A stretch of DNA of 64,000 bases, from assembly GCA_022059125.1 (NCBI GenBank), contig JAEUWY010000012.1:248001-312000 (forward strand), read 5' to 3'. Shown here piece after piece: positions 37,581 to 48,139 of the stretch. How positions within the stretch are numbered: the stretch's first letter is position 1; every line of letters begins with the position of its first letter. The position numbers and the translations under genes were made by a program. A model generated the notes under the pieces. It had not been told where the DNA came from, made no database searches, and saw nothing but the letters and a program-made list of their open reading frames with translations. Source of the DNA: Corynespora cassiicola. Taxonomy: Eukaryota; Ascomycota; Dothideomycetes; Pleosporales; Corynesporascaceae.

Positions 37581-39416
37581 CGGGCGAGTCGGTTAACGGG
37601 CGAGTCAGTTACTTTTACTAAAACTACACTAAAATATCTTTTTTATACTAATACTTTAATAATAACTTATTATTAATACGTTTTAGAAAGCTTAAGTACA
37701 GTTTATATTTTAAGCTTTTAAATAAAATGTAAATTTTTTTTAGTAACGCGCTACAGCTATTTATAAAGTATTTTAAAATATATTAAGTAACTAACACGCA
37801 GAACGACTTTTATAAACTAATATTATATCTAATTTATAAAAGTTAGATAATAATAAAAAACAGATAATTATTAATTATATACTTAAGCTAAATATGTAAA
37901 AATTTAGCTTTTAGTTAGTAAATATAGCTGCTATAGCTAATTCTCTGCGCGCTAAACGTAATTTAAGCTCTATTAGTATAAACTAGCTTAGTATATTTAT
38001 AAAGCGTTAACTAAAGCTTAAAATAAAATTTAATTAAAAATATAATTATAAAAAAGCTAAATATAAGAACTTTAAAGTAATTTAAAGCTAGTTTAGTTTA
38101 GTAGCTAGTATTAAAGCTAAGTATAATATTTAAAATAATAACACGTATAATTTTAATAAAATAAATTTTATAATAGACTAAATATTAACAGAAGCAGTTA
38201 TTACAGCTTTAAAATAATAAAAAAAATTAAAAATAGTTTAGTTAAATAACTATAAGTAGAAAACAGTTATATAAAGTATTAATACTAAAAAATAAACTAT
38301 TTTATTTTTTATTATTTTTAAAACGCGCTACTACTTTACTAGCTAATATAAAAAAAAATCTGCTTTAAAACTAAGTTATTAAAATTTTTAGTAACAGCTA
38401 AATAACTAATAAATTTAGTTTTAAGTAGTTAAAATATTTTAATAAATATATAAAAAAGCGTACTATTAGCACCTACTAACTACTAGTTATTAATAGCTAT
38501 AAAAACTACAAATTACTTTTTTTTTAGTAATACTATAAAAATAATAAAATTATTACTTTATATATATTTTTATATTTATTATACTTTTTACAGCTACTTA
38601 ATATAAGCTGTTTTACTTTTTTAAAAACTGCGTATAAACATTAAACTAAAATATTTATATATAACTACATTACTTATTTTATAAAATTTAAGTTTCTGCT
38701 ATACTTTAAAGCAGTTTATAATATAGTATTTACTTTTAGTAATATATAAAAAAAATTCTAAAATACTAAATTAGTTTTTTTTAATCTAGAACAGATTATA
38801 TTAGCTTTTAATATAAAGCTTTAAATTTTATTACTACTATTTACTATAAATAATGTATTTTAGTAGTTATAAATTTTTAGTAATACTTTATAATTTAAAT
38901 TATAATTAACGCTTATAAAGTTAAAATTTTAGAAATATATAAACAGTTTTTTTATATTTATAATTAAAGCGTTTAAAAAAGTATTAAAAAAAGCCGTAAT
39001 TATTACGTATAAGCTAATTCTAGTTTAATAAAAAATTAAAAAGTTTTAAACAGCTAATAAAGCTACTACGTAACAAAAATTATATAAAAAAAAAATTTAA
39101 AAAAAAAACTTTAATAGTTAAAAATAGGCAGTAACTAGTAGTTTTAAAAAAGTTTAAAATATATAGTAATAAAAAAAAATAAAAAAGCAGATATATATTT
39201 AAAAAAGTAAGCTATTTTAAAAACGCTGTAAAAAATATAATTAAATTAAATATAACGCGCGAACGTGTAAAATTAATATAAATTTTTTTTTTAAATAATA
39301 TTACGTGCTGTAGTCTGCTATAAAAAGCTAAAATATAGTATTTTAAGCTATAATAAGTTAGGTTTTAGTATAGTTTTAGTAAAAGTAACCGACTCGCCCG
39401 TTAACTAACTCGCCCG
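37581..39416 (+). mobile_element. pogo/Fot1-like DNA transposon, copy F3
   Basis: The element is 1,836 bp between TA dinucleotides (37,579-37,580 and 39,417-39,418). The inverted ends begin CGGGCGAGTC and contain a second CGGGCGAGTC 16 bp inward, keeping GC-rich sequence in an otherwise AT-rich block. The plus strand at about 38,410-38,640 reads LKYFNKYIKKRTISTY, then LLVINSYKNYKLLFF, YYKNNKIITLYI and ISCFTFLKTAY. These align in order with the Fot1/pogo DDE region up to its PLDVGCF-type end, with Asp to Asn and Pro/Ser to Leu changes. Stops occur throughout. Confidence 0.9.
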
Positions 39417-39639
39417 TAGTATACATTATATATAGTTTATATAATTATACTTTATTAGTAAATTTATTATTTAGATTTAACTATTAATTTATTATACTTT
39501 ATTACTAATACAGAAACTTATATAATATATTATATATTATTTTACTTATATAATTTTACTAGTATTTATTTTTAAAAATTATCTTAAGCAGCTACTTATT
39601 TTTTAGTTTTATTTATAGCCTGTAACACAGCTTTAATAA
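39417..39639. other. Unassigned AT-rich spacer
   Basis: The spacer lies between pogo-like F3 and the Tc1 fragment. Nothing recognisable was seen. Confidence 0.35.
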
Positions 39640-40280
39640 ATAGCTTAATTTTATTCTGTATTTATTTTTTATTATACTATTAAATAATTCTTTTTAATAC
39701 GTTGTATAGTATTATAAATACTTTTTTTAAAATTTATTTAATATATTAGAACTTGTTATAATAGATATATTAGCTTTATATAAAAGATTAACTTTTTTTT
39801 ATAGATTAAAAATTAAAATTCTTTTTTATCTTTATTTAGAGAAAATAAAAATTTAAATTTTTTATTTCTAAGATATTTATTTATATACTAATTTAACTAT
39901 TTTATTATTATATAATTAGTACTTATATAAACAAAACTTTATTTTTTAAATTTAATTTTTCTAATATTAAATTAATTTTTTAGCTCTAGTTTTCTACTTA
40001 TATAATTTAAACTAAACTAAATTTAGTTAATATAAAATAAAAAATTAAAATAGTTTTATAAATAAAAAGTATTTTAGCTTTTAATTTTACTTTTTTAATA
40101 TATTTTTATTCTAAATTTTAAAGCTATAAATATTATATAAACTATTTTTCTAAATTATAAACAAAACCTAATAAATTTCTATATAACTTAAATAATTTTT
40201 TTTAAATAGCTAGTACATTTAAAAAGTTATATAAGTTTAAAAAGTACTGTTTTAATTACTTTTTTTAAAATATTACTCTG
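39640..40280 (-). mobile_element. Terminal fragment of a Tc1/mariner-type element (copy 5)
   Basis: About 640 bp align with the right end of Tc1 copy 1 (about 7,500-8,161), covering the 5' part of the transposase on the minus strand and one terminal repeat. The terminus is badly eroded: AATATTACTCTG at 40,269-40,280 corresponds to AATGTCACCCCTCTG. The rest of the element is absent. It marks the right margin of the transposon block. Confidence 0.75.
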
Positions 40281-40562
40281 CTATATTTATTATTAATAAT
40301 AAAAAAAAACTAAACTTTTAATATTTATTATTTAGTTTTAATTTAATATAAATTAAAAAAACTTTTACTATTATTTTTTAATTAAAATTTTTAAAAATAA
40401 AATTTAAATTTTTAAAATTAGTATTATTAATCTATTAAAAACTTTTTATTATTAGCTAATAATAATAGCTCGGTTATTTTCATAGATAACAACCTTGAAA
40501 CTCTAATTTTTACGCTAGCTAGTTTTTTATCGCCGTCACCTTTTGCGATTCATAATACCCCT

Positions 40563-41633
40563 ATGGCGCCCCAAAAACAGAGCTATAAGAACAATAAGAG
40601 GGCTGATACAAAGTCAGCTAAGAAAGCAGTACAAGAAGACGCTTCGAATCTGCAGGCCAGCCCATCGGTTCCGATAGAGGTTCAGCAACTCCTCCTCGAT
40701 ATCTTCAAGAATACATTCTCAGAGCGCCTCAGTTCAGACGTGCAACCTTTGTTGCAAGAGATCAAAGGCCATCTATTCAACAGAGATTTTCCAACAGCAT
40801 TCGGGAAAGGCGCATATCTGGAAGCTTATGCCGCGAGATGGAGTCCGTCAAGGGCTTTAGGCTATCTTCAGGTACTTAACAACCTCAAAGATCAGATCAC
40901 AACGTCACCGGGTATCTCTGCAGATACATCCAATGAGGGGAGAAAAATAGTCTGTCTCGGAGGAGGTGCTGGAGCCGAGATAGTAGCCCTTGGTGGGTTT
41001 GCGAAGATGGCAAGACATATTGACATGGAGGATGAGCGGACCAGAAAACTGGAAGTCGTGGCCATTGATATGGCGAATTGGACAAATGTTGTCGGAAGAC
41101 TGGCTGATGGCCTTTTGACTGCGCCTCCTCTCTCGAAGTACGCATCGGCTATCGCTCAGGCCACAAATGCACCTCTACTAAGTGGTGACGAATTCGGTGT
41201 CACGTTCCATCAACACGATATTCTTAATACCGACATCGTTACTTTAAAGCCGTTGCTCGAAGGCTCGGGTCTTGTTACTATTATGTTCACGCTAAATGAG
41301 CTGTACTCGACCTCAATATCTTTAACGCAGAGGTTCCTCTTTGTCCTCACTACATGCCTCCAGCCCGGCGCCCTACTTCTGGTTGTAGACAGCCCAGGAA
41401 GCTATTCTTCCATCAGCCTCAATGGTACAGAAAGAAAATATCCCATGCAGTGGCTCTTAGACCATACCTTGCTAAAGCAGGGTACAAAAGATGAAGACCC
41501 TGCGTGGGAAAAAATCCAAGAGGATGAATCTCAATGGTTTCGACTGCCGCATGAGCTTAAATATCCCATTGAACTGGAGAACATGCGATTCCAGTTGCAT
41601 ATATATAGACGGCATAATATGACAATCGAATAG
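40563..41633 (+). CDS. bmt6: 25S rRNA (uridine-N3)-methyltransferase, BMT6 type
   Basis: The intact single-exon gene encodes 356 residues. It matches the fungal BMT6 family (Methyltransf_34), which methylates N3 of a uridine in 25S rRNA of the large ribosomal subunit using S-adenosylmethionine. Visible features are the family N-terminal block AYLEAYAARWSPSRALGY (about residues 84-101), the SAM-binding glycine loop IVCLGGGAGAEIVAL (129-143), an acidic strand end VVAIDM (165-170), and the FTLNELY motif (242-248). A Lys-rich N-terminus could aid nucleolar targeting (inference). The ATG at 40,563 begins the MAPQKQ-type start. It is the first gene beyond the AT-rich block, whose edge lies only about 80 bp upstream. 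That leaves very little normal promoter DNA. Confidence 0.93.
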   Translation: MAPQKQSYKNNKRADTKSAKKAVQEDASNLQASPSVPIEVQQLLLDIFKNTFSERLSSDVQPLLQEIKGHLFNRDFPTAFGKGAYLEAYAARWSPSRALGYLQVLNNLKDQITTSPGISADTSNEGRKIVCLGGGAGAEIVALGGFAKMARHIDMEDERTRKLEVVAIDMANWTNVVGRLADGLLTAPPLSKYASAIAQATNAPLLSGDEFGVTFHQHDILNTDIVTLKPLLEGSGLVTIMFTLNELYSTSISLTQRFLFVLTTCLQPGALLLVVDSPGSYSSISLNGTERKYPMQWLLDHTLLKQGTKDEDPAWEKIQEDESQWFRLPHELKYPIELENMRFQLHIYRRHNMTIE

Positions 41634-42601
41634 CTCACAATAATGCAAGATATCAATTGAAACCAATCATGATAGTAACTCAAAAAGTTTACATTATATC
41701 TTTGATTGTGACACATCTAAGTGAAATTATTGATTCGGTGCAGATGTACGAACCTCTGCTTATTCTTTTTGACATACCTTACGCTTGCTGTTACAGGTTT
41801 TTTTTGCTGTTGCTACATATAGGCATGTACCGCTGCTGTCAAATTAACTTTATATACTCAAAATTTAATACTATCCTCTTGGGGGAGGAAGAACGCCACA
41901 GCTACATGTAACTTTACATATATTGCATCATTTCAGCCTTGTGCAAGACAATAAGCTCGCATCGATTACTAGTTTCATTCAGCGTTCTATTCAAGTGATT
42001 GGATTTGATAGCAGCGGACTCTATGAGCTAACTTGTGAGGTGTTTTGCAGTGTCTGGACACGAGAAGCAGCTCAGAGCGAATGGTAAAGGGTGTAAATGG
42101 TCTATCAACTTTTTCCTAGGGCATGATATTCAGCACGACGTAGAGGCCCACGCTATCTTGTAAATGGCCAATGTCTTTCCCAGCAGGAGGATAGGCGTAA
42201 GCCGACTAAGCACACGAGAATATTTAGCTTCCTTAGAAGTACTAATGTAGGATTAGTAATATAGCGCACCAGAACGGTATCTATTAGAGAGAATGTCTGC
42301 TGTTCCACTCTGAGAAGTAGCTCCTCAGCCGTTTCTCATCGAGTGTATTCACTGGCCATGTTTGCTGGGCTTATCAGTGGCGACTGCCCCTCAAGCGGAG
42401 GTGTACATCCACAGCTATTCTGAAGGCAGTCTCTCGTCTAAGCACGGTATCTTTAATGGAGGAAATACAGGAAGGCGATGCAAGTACATAGAACATCAAC
42501 AGGATACAAAAATTGGAAACCTTGAAAGACAGGCACAAGGCTTTGCCGCTGACCTAGATATTTTGCATATACTACAGCTGAGGACGTTCCCAAATCTGCC
42601 T
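41634..42601. other. Intergenic region between bmt6 and the dehydratase gene
   Basis: This is about 970 bp between convergently transcribed genes. The first 300 bp are moderately AT-rich. Short open frames here have no recognisable similarity or codon pattern and are not called. Confidence 0.5.
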
Positions 42602-43372
42602 TCATACAGCCTTGCTGCGCATAATCTTGGTCCTCTGCTTCAGCATGTGGGTAAAGAGGATATAAAATCCCGGGACATAGGTTGCAAGGATGGCATAAAG
42701 AGCATAGCCAAACTTTTCGTCGATCCGAGAAGCAGACGGAATAGCTTGGTAAATGAGCCAGGTCTCGCTGGCGACACCCAGGGGGTACAAGACGAGGAAA
42801 GTGTTGTATCTGCTCTGGACTTAGTAAAGGGAAAATGCGGTAGTTTGGCTAAAAACATACCGGAGCCATGTCCACAAAGCGGGAACGCCATTGCCAGACA
42901 GCACAAAGACAAAGTAGGAGTATCGGATAACTTCGGTAACGCTCCACGCAACGAGCATGCTCGAATATGCCGGACTGTGCTGTGTGGTTTCGGGAAAGTT
43001 GTTTGCAATACCCCACACCAGCAAGAAACGACTGGCTACTTGCATGAGGGTGGTGAGAAGAGGCGCTCTCACAATGCCTGGAATCCGTCAGAGATGGAAC
43101 CTTGTTAAGGACACCGAATGCTGGAGCATGCACGCACCGAGCAAAGAATGCAACACTTCAAGGCCCGCCAGGCTCTGCGTGAGGCGGCAGAATTCCTCAG
43201 TATCTCGATAGACCTTGCCATTCCGAACACCGTTCTTTGCCCCTATGCTGACAACGCGACCAAGGACCGCAAACCACAGGAGGGCCGAGAGGGCATTATA
43301 GCCTAGTAGGTACGTGGTTTTTAACGAGTGGGTGGGTGCAGGCTTGTCCTGGGTCTTCGATTTCGGCGGCAT
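42602..43372 (-). CDS. phs1: Very-long-chain (3R)-3-hydroxyacyl-CoA dehydratase (PTPLA/Phs1 family)
   Basis: Three exons were joined: 43,372-43,138, 43,077-42,861 and 42,809-42,602, giving 219 residues (yeast Phs1 is about the same length). Introns are GTGCGT...CCAG (60 bp) and GTATGT...GAGCAG (51 bp, with a TTACTAAG branch site). The enzyme is an ER membrane protein performing the third step of very-long-chain fatty acid elongation, dehydration of 3-hydroxyacyl-CoA. Family landmarks are YNALSALLWFAVLGRVV, LEVLHSLLGIVRAPLLTT across the first junction, WSVTEVIRYSYF (123-134, the conserved segment bearing candidate catalytic Glu and Tyr) and LYPLGVASE. Several hydrophobic spans and a basic C-terminus fit an ER multipass protein. 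An upstream in-frame ATG at 43,459 would add 29 Ser/Pro-rich residues. MPPKSK at 43,372 is preferred because family homology starts soon after. Confidence 0.92.
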
Positions 43373-43963
43373 TTTCGAGTGAGGCGTGAGGCGGCCTGGA
43401 GGACTCGGGGTTCTCGTGGTAGAGTCTTGGAGGTCTGCCTGTTGAATGAGTGAGCTCAACCGAGGCGCAGTAAATTTCAGGCAGGGTTCGCGGGGCTTGG
43501 CACAAAGGGACGACAGGGGGTGGGCAAATTCCGCTTAACGCCGGGGCATGATCTCATCTACACCGTGTGGGAAAACATGTTCATACCATATTCTAAATTG
43601 CTACCCATTTACATTTCCGAAAGCGCCATAATGTTGTTTTGCCCGCCATTGATCCGCCATTATCCCTGCTGCCCCAACAAGGCCGGATGCATGCCTCCGC
43701 CAGACTCCAAGGCTATGCAATTGCAAACATCAGCTGTGCATGCTGGTGTGGGCCAGTTGCACGTTGGCCGAACCCGTTTCAGAGGGGTTGAAAAAGAAAA
43801 AAAGGCACCTCGTAAACTCGTAAGCCTCAAGACTCTGGGTTAGAAACAGCTTGAAATGCTAGGGTATCGTGGAAATATGCCGTTCACACCGGCCCCGAGG
43901 CATAATATGTACAAAGAGGGAGAAGCATGGATGCATCGAGGAAAGCATCCCAGAGCCCAAGGC
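43373..43963. other. Intergenic region, upstream of the dehydratase gene
   Basis: This is 591 bp between two minus-strand genes. It contains the promoter of the dehydratase and the 3' end of the RING gene. No convincing TATA box or coding sequence was identified. Confidence 0.5.
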
Positions 43964-45207
43964 TTAGAGGAAGACCTGTATCATATTTGCCCGATTGGAA
44001 ACCTTCCTCGAGCAGCCATCCACGACACATTCCTTGAATGGTTTCGTTTTAGATGGTGTCTGTTTCTCCTTCCCTTTGGCACTGCGCTTGCTAGAACGGT
44101 TGGCAGTGCAGTCTCCGCAGTATACCTGTAGAAAGTCAGCCATGAGTGGACGCCAGCGTGGGTAGCCGATGGGTTTGACATACGTGACCGCAGTGCTTGA
44201 CTATCCAAACCTGTCTCTTTTGCTCGGTATCACCCACGCAAAGTTCCTCGTCGCAGTTCGGGCAGAGGAGCACGTCACTTTCCGCGGCACTCCTCGTAAA
44301 GCCTTCCGGCGCTTCAGTTGGCGCCTCGTAGGTTGGGGGTGATGGCTGATGTGCTGCCCCCATGCCCATGTCGAAGGCAGTCAAGCCGAAGTTAAGATCT
44401 GGCACGACAAAGCCGATGCGCGCCGGTCGGGTCCGTATCTGCCTCCCGGGCGCGGGGATTGGGGTATGTCGCCGGCGCTCCATGTGTTCGCCCTCGACGC
44501 GCCTTCGCAGATAGGGTCCCATATCATACAGGCCTACAATTCCTTCCAGGTTCAGATCGAAGCCTCTCCGCCTCTGGGCTCCCGGTAACTGGTTGGAGCC
44601 CACGATTTCGATATCATCCTCGTCGACATCGACGTCGACTTGGACCGGGGGCGGGTTTGGACGGCGGAGCGGTGCAATGGGACGCGAGGAAATGAACTGG
44701 ATCTCGGGCGAGTCTGGCGGGGCATGCAAATGCGGCGCATCATCGCTGTCCACGTCTATGATTTCCCTTGCAAAGCGCGGGGGGCGCTGCGCCCTCGAGT
44801 CGGCTTGGCGGTTGCTGGACGATGCAGAGGGGCCAGCATCGTCGACGGTGAGGTCAATGACCTGACTCTGGCTGCTGTCTTGCGACGAGAGGACGGGCCG
44901 GCGGAAGTCAAAGCCGTCTCCTGGGTAGCGGCGCGGCTGGCCAGAAGGCATTCCTATCCGTGGGAGGTGGAGGCCTGAAACGTGCGGGTGCGAGGCGCTG
45001 GCGCTGGGCTCTCGGGAGGCCGAGACGCGGTTAAGGGAGCTCCAAGATGGCGACGACGAGCCGTCATGGTCCATTTGGGCATGTGTGCGCTGTGATGAAG
45101 ACGCTTTGTCAGCGATGGCTCGGAGTGCACCACGGCCATGCACCGCAGCTGTTACTGTCACTGACCTTGTGTCCGTGCGAGAAGCCAAAACCAAAGTCGT
45201 TGTCCAT
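43964..45207 (-). CDS. RING-finger protein with SUMO-interaction-like motifs
   Basis: Proposed exons are 45,207-45,166, 45,089-44,184 and 44,125-43,964 (369 residues). Introns are GTCAGT...CACAG (76 bp) and GTATGT...CTACAG (58 bp). The second intron splits the RING and is well supported: it restores KHCGH-VYCGDC. The C-terminal RING has Cys290-x2-Cys293, Cys314, His316, Cys319-x2-Cys322 and a last CVVDGC pair. The long N-terminus is disordered and Ser/Pro/Arg-rich. It carries hydrophobic-acidic stretches typical of SUMO-interacting motifs: VIDLTVDD (91-98), EIIDVDSD (123-130) and DIEIVG (about 173-178). RING plus clustered SIMs suggests a SUMO-targeted ubiquitin ligase related in design to Slx8/Rfp, but orthology is inferred from architecture only. 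The first exon is less certain: an alternative is to start at the ATG at 45,074. Confidence 0.8.
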
Positions 45208-45847
45208 GCTCAGCGTCCGGCGCGGCGACAGTGGGCGGCCGGTTGAGGTTGTCGAGGGCAGATGGGTGGGTGGCACGGGCAGATCGGGCCGCAGGTGGGT
45301 ATGCAGTGGCAGACAGCAGCGGCAGCGGCGGCGGCAGTGGCAGTGGCAGTGGGGACGAGGGAAGTGAAGAGGAGGAGAGTCGGCGGCGGGTGTGCGGTGA
45401 AGTCGACGTTGGCGCTGGTGGCAAGGATGAGGGCCTTTCCGACCTGGAATGACCCCAGGGCGAACTTCGGAAACCTCGTGGACCACCACCACCTGCTGGC
45501 GCCTCAACACCCCCCATCCCTCGCCTTTCGCCGCCGTAGCCGCCACGGTCGATCCGGAGTGGGCGCTTCACCAGTCAGAGCGGGGCGTGACTGCGCACCT
45601 CGAATACATTCTTGTTACTCCAGACTAACGCTACAGCAAGAGGAAAAAGGGTAGTCTAGCCGTTACATTTGGGAGCTCGCTGTATCCTCGCAGCGAACAT
45701 ACTCTAGCCAAGCGCCCCTGTCCGTGTCCTGATCTGACCTGTCCAATCCATGCCCAGCGCCGCGCGCACTTGGTTGCACGCGCGAGCCCGGTACCTTTTG
45801 CGCCGGAGCTGCTGCTTCTAGTGGGAACACCTTGGTGTCTGCCCCCT
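45208..45847. other. Intergenic region between the RING gene and prp19
   Basis: This is 640 bp of GC-rich sequence. It holds the RING gene promoter and the prp19 3' end. A GGC/GGT-rich run lies at about 45,310-45,400. Overlapping open frames in several phases are low-complexity (Ser/Pro/Arg) and look like compositional artefacts. Confidence 0.5.
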
Positions 45848-47325
45848 TCATGGTGCGCCAAGAATCTGCACTCCGCCCTCTGGAGTCAGTGCCACCAGCG
45901 ACGACGCATTCGCGCCCCATGCAATGTCCCTCGCAGCAACCGCCTTCCGGAGCGGCTCCGACCACGTCTTGCCAGCCTTGGTGTACTGCTGCACCGTCAC
46001 GCTTGAAGGCCCGGCCGTCGCCAAGAAACGCCCCGTGTAGTCGAAGCGGAGGCTGTCGACTGGCCCACCGACATCGAGCTGTTTGATGACGGCCTGCTTC
46101 CGTAGATCCCACACTCCAATCGTGCTCGAGTCCTTTTCGGCAGTAGCGAACCAGGTTCCGTTTTCCGAGAATGCAATGGCACGCACCGGTCCCGAAGTAC
46201 TGAGGTTGGCGATGGCGCTGCCATTCTTAACGTCAGAAATCCGGATGCTGCCGTCAGTGCCTCCAGTGAAGTAGAGGAGACCGTCGACGTGGAAAGCACT
46301 GCAGGAGATTTCCGCATCCGTATAGACCTCCGACACCTTCTTGAACGTTCCTAGGTCGTAGAATGCATATCGCTTGTCTGCACTGGCCGTCGCCAGAAAA
46401 GCTCCACTTGGGTGTAGAGCAATCGACGTGACAGCGCCTACATGGGAGCCAAACTGCGCAATCTCATGGCCGTCTTCGAATACCTTGACTACGCCAGCTG
46501 ACGTCCCGATGACTGCGCGTGCGCCCCACCAGGTTGTGGCAGTTACTGCGCTACCGCATTTCAACCCATGGACCACCTTTTTCTGTGATAACGAATAGAC
46601 GCCCGCCTCGCCGTCTGCGCCCCCGAAGAGGGCCAGTTCGCCGGAGTTGTCTAGAGAAATGGCCGTACTGCCTGGGTAAAGGGGATCGGTCGAGGTCGTC
46701 AAATCAAAGGCCGAGATATCGTCACCTGTAGCCCAACCGTCGGGAGTGGCCCGTGTGCGGCGGGTATTGAACAAACTGCTTGAATTCAGGGCCCGCTCGT
46801 GGTTTGCCTGGGTAGGTATACATACTGCTGCTGGGTGGTATCGATCTTCTGCACCAGATCATCTGGGAGTGCCTGGCCATCGACCTGCATGGCATCACCG
46901 TTGGACGCTGCACCACCGCCACTGATGGTAACATTTGAGAGTGCCTCCCGTGCCTCATCTCTCTCTCGCGAAAGACGCGCAATAACTCGTGTCGCAGCGT
47001 CGTTCTGATACAGGGCAGTGCTGAGCTCCTGGCGCGTCTGCGATAGCTGCTGCTTGAGGGTGAACGTCTCGAGGATAATGGCGTCCCATTCGGCCTGAAA
47101 AGTACTGAGCAAGGATGGGATCGACGTGAGATTTGGCGGTCGCGGCGTCACGATGCGAGGGGACTTGAGCTCGATAAGGTCCTCAAGTGTCAGGTCTTCG
47201 CCAGAGACGGGATCGCTGCCGTGCTCTGCGATGTAAGCTTCGATCGTGCGCTTTTCGAAAACATTGCCACTCTTGCGCGAAACCACTGGTACTTGGGGCG
47301 CCTCTCCAGAAATCGCGCACAGCAT
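45848..47325 (-). CDS. prp19: Pre-mRNA-processing factor Prp19 (U-box, WD40)
   Basis: Two exons, 47,325-46,826 and 46,775-45,848, encode 475 residues. The 50-bp intron has a GTATGT donor and a tandem AAGCAG acceptor. Prp19 is the E3 ubiquitin ligase core of the NineTeen Complex, needed for spliceosome activation and DNA repair. The N-terminus MLCAISGEAP and VVSRKSGNVFEKR are hallmarks of its U-box (about residues 1-70). A helical coiled-coil tetramerisation region follows (about 85-135). After the splice, RRTRATPDGWATGDDI leads into a WD40 propeller with repeats such as SGAFLATASADKRYAFYDL and ENGTWFATAEKDSSTIGVWD. The length is normal for fungal Prp19 and no damage was seen. Confidence 0.96.
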
Positions 47326-48139
47326 GACGGCGGTCGTAGGTTGGGGCGTGGGCGTTAGAGAGAGCGTTGGGATAGTTGCGGTCGTACTGCCTGCGACACC
47401 CCAAGCTCGTCGCGTCGGAAATCTTGAGACTTCATGGCGCTACTCTACATGTGGTAAGACCCGTCTACACGTGATATCTCTTGGCACATGCAGCAGTCAA
47501 CCTGGGGAAGCCAGCGTGTGTTGCACGCCAGCCGGAACCCTGCTCGTCCGACTCCGCAGAGACGGCACGCTGCCGAGGCAAAAAGGCAAACTGTGCCGCA
47601 CTTTGGATTAATGGCTCGAGTGCGGTCGTGTTCGTGCCTTTCGAGAATGGCATCAACCCCGGCGTCGAACGGGTCGTTTAGGTAACAATTGTGTGGTTGG
47701 CTATAACTCGGCCCGACACTCGCACAGCATCCTTGACTTCCGAGATGAAGTCACCAACTTTCCAACTGCGATTGCTTCTGGGCCTTGCGCTTGCAGGCCA
47801 TTGCAGTGCCAATCTGCACTCGACTGCTGTCCGGTAGTCTGCTCCGCTCTCTGTCGAGCCGCCAATCCCCTCAGTCCCGGGGCCAAGATGACGATCACTG
47901 TGGAGGTACACGGTGTATGGAGACATGACGCTGCAAATTGCGGGGATTCAATCGCGGAGGACGCCCTTTTTGTTGGACGGCGCCCCGGGTCAAGCTGAGT
48001 GGACGGCCTGGACTGGGCACTGGCCGCTACCTCATCGGCGTAGTATTTTTACTGAGCCGGGACGTCTATATAAGTACTGCGCAAAGTACGCGACAAAGTT
48101 CCCAGGCTTCCCTGAAGAAGTGCACTGTGTTTGCCCGTC
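47326..48139. other. Divergent promoter region between prp19 and the alpha-glucosidase gene
   Basis: This 814-bp region lies upstream of two divergently transcribed genes. No gene is supported inside it: several short frames overlap on both strands without similarity. A TATA-like element for the glucosidase gene lies near its right end. Confidence 0.55.
48065..48074 (+). promoter_or_regulatory. Candidate TATA box of the alpha-glucosidase gene
   Basis: TCTATATAAG lies about 66-75 bp upstream of the proposed ATG at 48,140, a plausible position for a TATA element with a short leader. Confidence 0.55.

Larger units (their letters stand above)
1..40480. other. AT-rich, RIP-degraded transposon isochore
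   Basis: This block is composed overwhelmingly of A and T, has almost no long open reading frames, and ends abruptly near 40,480. Translating by eye recovers degraded Gypsy, Tc1/mariner and pogo/Fot1 proteins across most of it. Changes relative to family consensus are nearly all C-to-T or G-to-A: the RT motif YLDD reads YLNN or YLDN, Trp TGG reads TAG, Gln CAA reads TAA, and His reads Tyr. That pattern is the known signature of repeat-induced point mutation in Pezizomycotina. Direct CpA-bias counts were not computed. No intact host gene was recognised inside it. Confidence 0.93.

Noticed and set aside
1..40480. Small effector-like genes hidden in the AT-rich block
   Set aside because: AT-rich blocks of plant-pathogenic Dothideomycetes can hold such genes, but no intact open frame with a signal peptide was found; the open frames seen belong to transposons.
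42362..43108. Long plus-strand open frame of 248 codons
   Set aside because: It lies antisense to the three-exon Phs1-type gene, whose family motifs and splice sites are clear on the minus strand.
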